64,000 nucleotides of DNA from assembly GCA_013397115.1 (NCBI GenBank), contig VWZW01001167.1, positions 1,556,399 through 1,620,398 on the forward strand, in the 5' to 3' direction. Shown here piece after piece: positions 61,813-64,000 of the stretch. Source of the stretch: Edolisoma coerulescens (lineage: Eukaryota; Chordata; Aves; Passeriformes; Campephagidae). A program made the translations under genes and the position numbers. A model generated the notes under the pieces. The model saw only the letters and a list, made by a program, of their open reading frames with translations, was not told where the DNA came from and did not search any database. Numbering within the stretch: the stretch's first letter is position 1; every line of letters starts with the position of its first letter.

Positions 61813-64000
61813 CGGACCGGAATGTAATGCCTTTGTAGTGTCACTTTCCTGATCTAATTAGGATGTGTGAGGCAAAGAGTAAACCTTTCCGGTTTATAAA
61901 GTGCATTTTCGTTGCCTTTGAATTTCAAGTTTTCTTGGTGGCTCACTCCTCTATTTAAACTGGATTCTTCAGAGTGGTGTGGGGTTGAGCTAATGCTCCA
62001 TAGGGAGAGCAGAGAGGGCTCAGGGGCAGGGCACCTCTTCTGCGGGCGGTTGCTGATTTCCCTGGCACGTTCAGTTCACCTGTTTGTCTCCTACAAAGAA
62101 TGTATTCTGCAGTCTCCTCGTTTTATTTATACAAAATAATGATGCCTCATCTCGCCTCACATTGAAGTTAATGCGAAAGTGCTGCTGATGTTGGTTCCAC
62201 GTGGGATCAGGGACATAGCAGGGCATTTTAAAGAGACAGCTTCTCTTTTCCTAGGGTTATCATCACCTCTGCAGCACCTCTGCCTCTAGCAGAGGGGTGG
62301 TTCGTTTGGTTTTTTTTTTAATGGAATGGTATCAAATCGGTCCTAGTCTGATAAATTAAGGAAGGATAACAGGGGGAAACGTGCAGAATCGTTGGGATCA
62401 AAGCAATTCTTTTGTGTGTAGCAGGTCTTCAGGGGAGTTTTCTTGGTGTGTTAATTAAAATGCTGTGTTTTGGAGAGTGTTTTTTGGAATGTATGTTGCA
62501 GAAATGAAATAGTCTCAGGTTGTTTAGTATTAAGATCTAGTGCTGTTCTGCTGGCTGGGAATTCTCTGGGAGGAGATGAATTCCCTGTGTGTAGGGCAAT
62601 TTCACAGACATTTTGTAAAAGTTGTGAAGTGTGTTATTTTTACTTTGAATACATTCAGTTTTGTTGGGAGCACCTGAGTTTGTTCAAAAGTTTGTTCTAT
62701 ACCTAAATCTCCTAAACCATCCCCAGAAGTTTTGAAAATAGTGAAAAATAACTGTAGGTTTTAATTGGCCAGAGTAGAGGCTCTTTACAAGTACACCTTA
62801 GTTGTGTAGTTATAACATCACTTGGAAGAATTGCCTCTGGCTTTGTTTAGAGAAAGAAAAGTCATCCTAACTTCGGTCTAGTTTCATGTATATGTGTGCA
62901 TGTGTGTATGCATGCATGCTTTTAGCATGGGCTGTGGCTGATACTGGTTTTTTTCTTTATTTTTAACTTGTAAATGTTTAACTGTAATGATGCAAAATGC
63001 TCTGCTTGTCCCTATTATCTCCTATGTGTTTTAATTTTATTTTTGAATATCCTATTTTTAAAAATTAGCATCTCCTCTTAACATAGCAATTTGATGTCTT
63101 TATGAGGAGTTGCGATGTTTCCTTTACACTTGCTTTGTTTTTGTAGTCTTTGTATTCAGTTCTAGATTGAAAACTGAATACAGGTATGTGGTTCTTGAGA
63201 GGGAAGATGGGGTACTGAACTTGGAGGGAGACTGTTTCAGCATGTGTTTTCTGTGAATTTGTGGAAGTTGAGTATGTGTTGTGATAGCCCTCTGTGTTGA
63301 ATAGCATGTGCTTGCAAATGATCTGTACCCTCTCTGCAAGTGTGACCTAAGAAACTTGTTGCCTAGGATAGCCTTGTGGTTAAAGATTTGGGAAGAAATC
63401 TCAGAGTTTTCCAGTGACTCACAGTTGTGAAAATTAAATCACGTTAACTACTCTTAGGCTAGAAAAAAGGGTCATTAAGGAAGAAAGAATAATCAGTTTG
63501 TATAAAGGAATGGTATGGAACATTTTTCCAAAATTGCCTTTTATCGTTTAGAGATCTCTTTTATAGTTAGTAAGAATTCAGACTTAAAAGTTCCTTTCTG
63601 AATATTTTTTAAACTGATCTATTATTTTTATTGACTGAAGTAACATTACCCTGGAATGCATAGAAATTTGATAAATTAATAGCAGTTTACCATATGTTGG
63701 CAGTTTTAGTGTACCAGGGTAGATAGACAGATAGTAGTAGATGTGCAGAACTGACTTAAATAAACTGGTTAATGGTATTGAGAACTCTTCAAATGCTGTG
63801 TCTGTGGCCATCAGTATGAAGTGCTTAACATGTTACTACATTTTTACTTAATTAAAAGCTTTTTAATCATTAATATTTTAATGCTGAAAATAGGTATAGG
63901 CACTGGTAATAACAATGTGAAAGAAGCAGTGGAGTATCTTTCTTGATTTACAGCTATGTATTACAAAGTAAATTCAGTGTATCCAACCATAGTACAAAAT

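Larger units (their letters stand above)
61222..64000 (+). other. Probable PLAG1 intron 1
   Basis: No coding exon was recognised. Simple sequences include a GA run at 61285-61303, a 22-base T run at 61791-61812, and alternating tgtgtgcatgtgtgtatgca near 62893. The first 600 bases are still relatively GC- and G-rich, as expected just inside a CpG-island gene. Confidence 0.5.

Noticed and set aside
1..64000. CRISPR arrays, operons, bacterial promoters or insertion sequences
   Set aside because: The window is vertebrate nuclear DNA; the only direct tandem repeats are microsatellites and one minisatellite without spacer structure.

Overview
This is a vertebrate nuclear window, almost certainly from a bird. 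It carries several CR1 LINE fragments, including one with the typical C-terminal part of CR1 ORF2. Genes are split by introns with GT-AG junctions, there are CpG islands (two broken by assembly gaps), and the gene order SDR16C5 - CHCHD7 - PLAG1 matches human 8q12. No prokaryotic features are present. Most of the window is non-coding.

Layout. 1-24.3 kb: AT-rich intergenic DNA with CR1 remnants (3.2, 11.1 and 22.2 kb), a long GAAA tract (6.7 kb), a 20-bp minisatellite (12.75 kb) and an orphan CpG island (15.2-15.7 kb) with no gene I can assign. 24.4-35.0 kb: SDR16C5 (RDHE2) on the plus strand, with a CpG-island/TATA promoter, a probable non-coding first exon, six coding exons that join into an intact 305-residue dehydrogenase, and a poly(A) signal at 34957. 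35-50 kb: intergenic with three CR1 fragments. 50.1-52.7 kb: a chain of minus-strand exon-like segments with good splice sites and matching phases, ending in a poly(A) signal. I cannot name this locus; its 3' exon shows reading-frame damage, so it is probably a decayed or decaying gene. 55.2-59.8 kb: CHCHD7 on the minus strand, three coding exons giving an intact 84-residue twin-CX9C protein. 59.65-61.4 kb: a CpG island with a 991-base gap, the shared head-to-head promoter of CHCHD7 and PLAG1. 60.84-64 kb: the probable non-coding first exon and start of intron 1 of PLAG1 (plus strand); its zinc-finger coding exons lie beyond the window.

Function. The genes do not form a pathway: SDR16C5 is a microsomal retinol dehydrogenase, CHCHD7 a mitochondrial intermembrane-space protein, and PLAG1 a growth-related zinc-finger transcription factor. 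CHCHD7 and PLAG1 are linked by their divergent promoter. The most interesting item for follow-up is the unnamed spliced minus-strand locus between SDR16C5 and CHCHD7.
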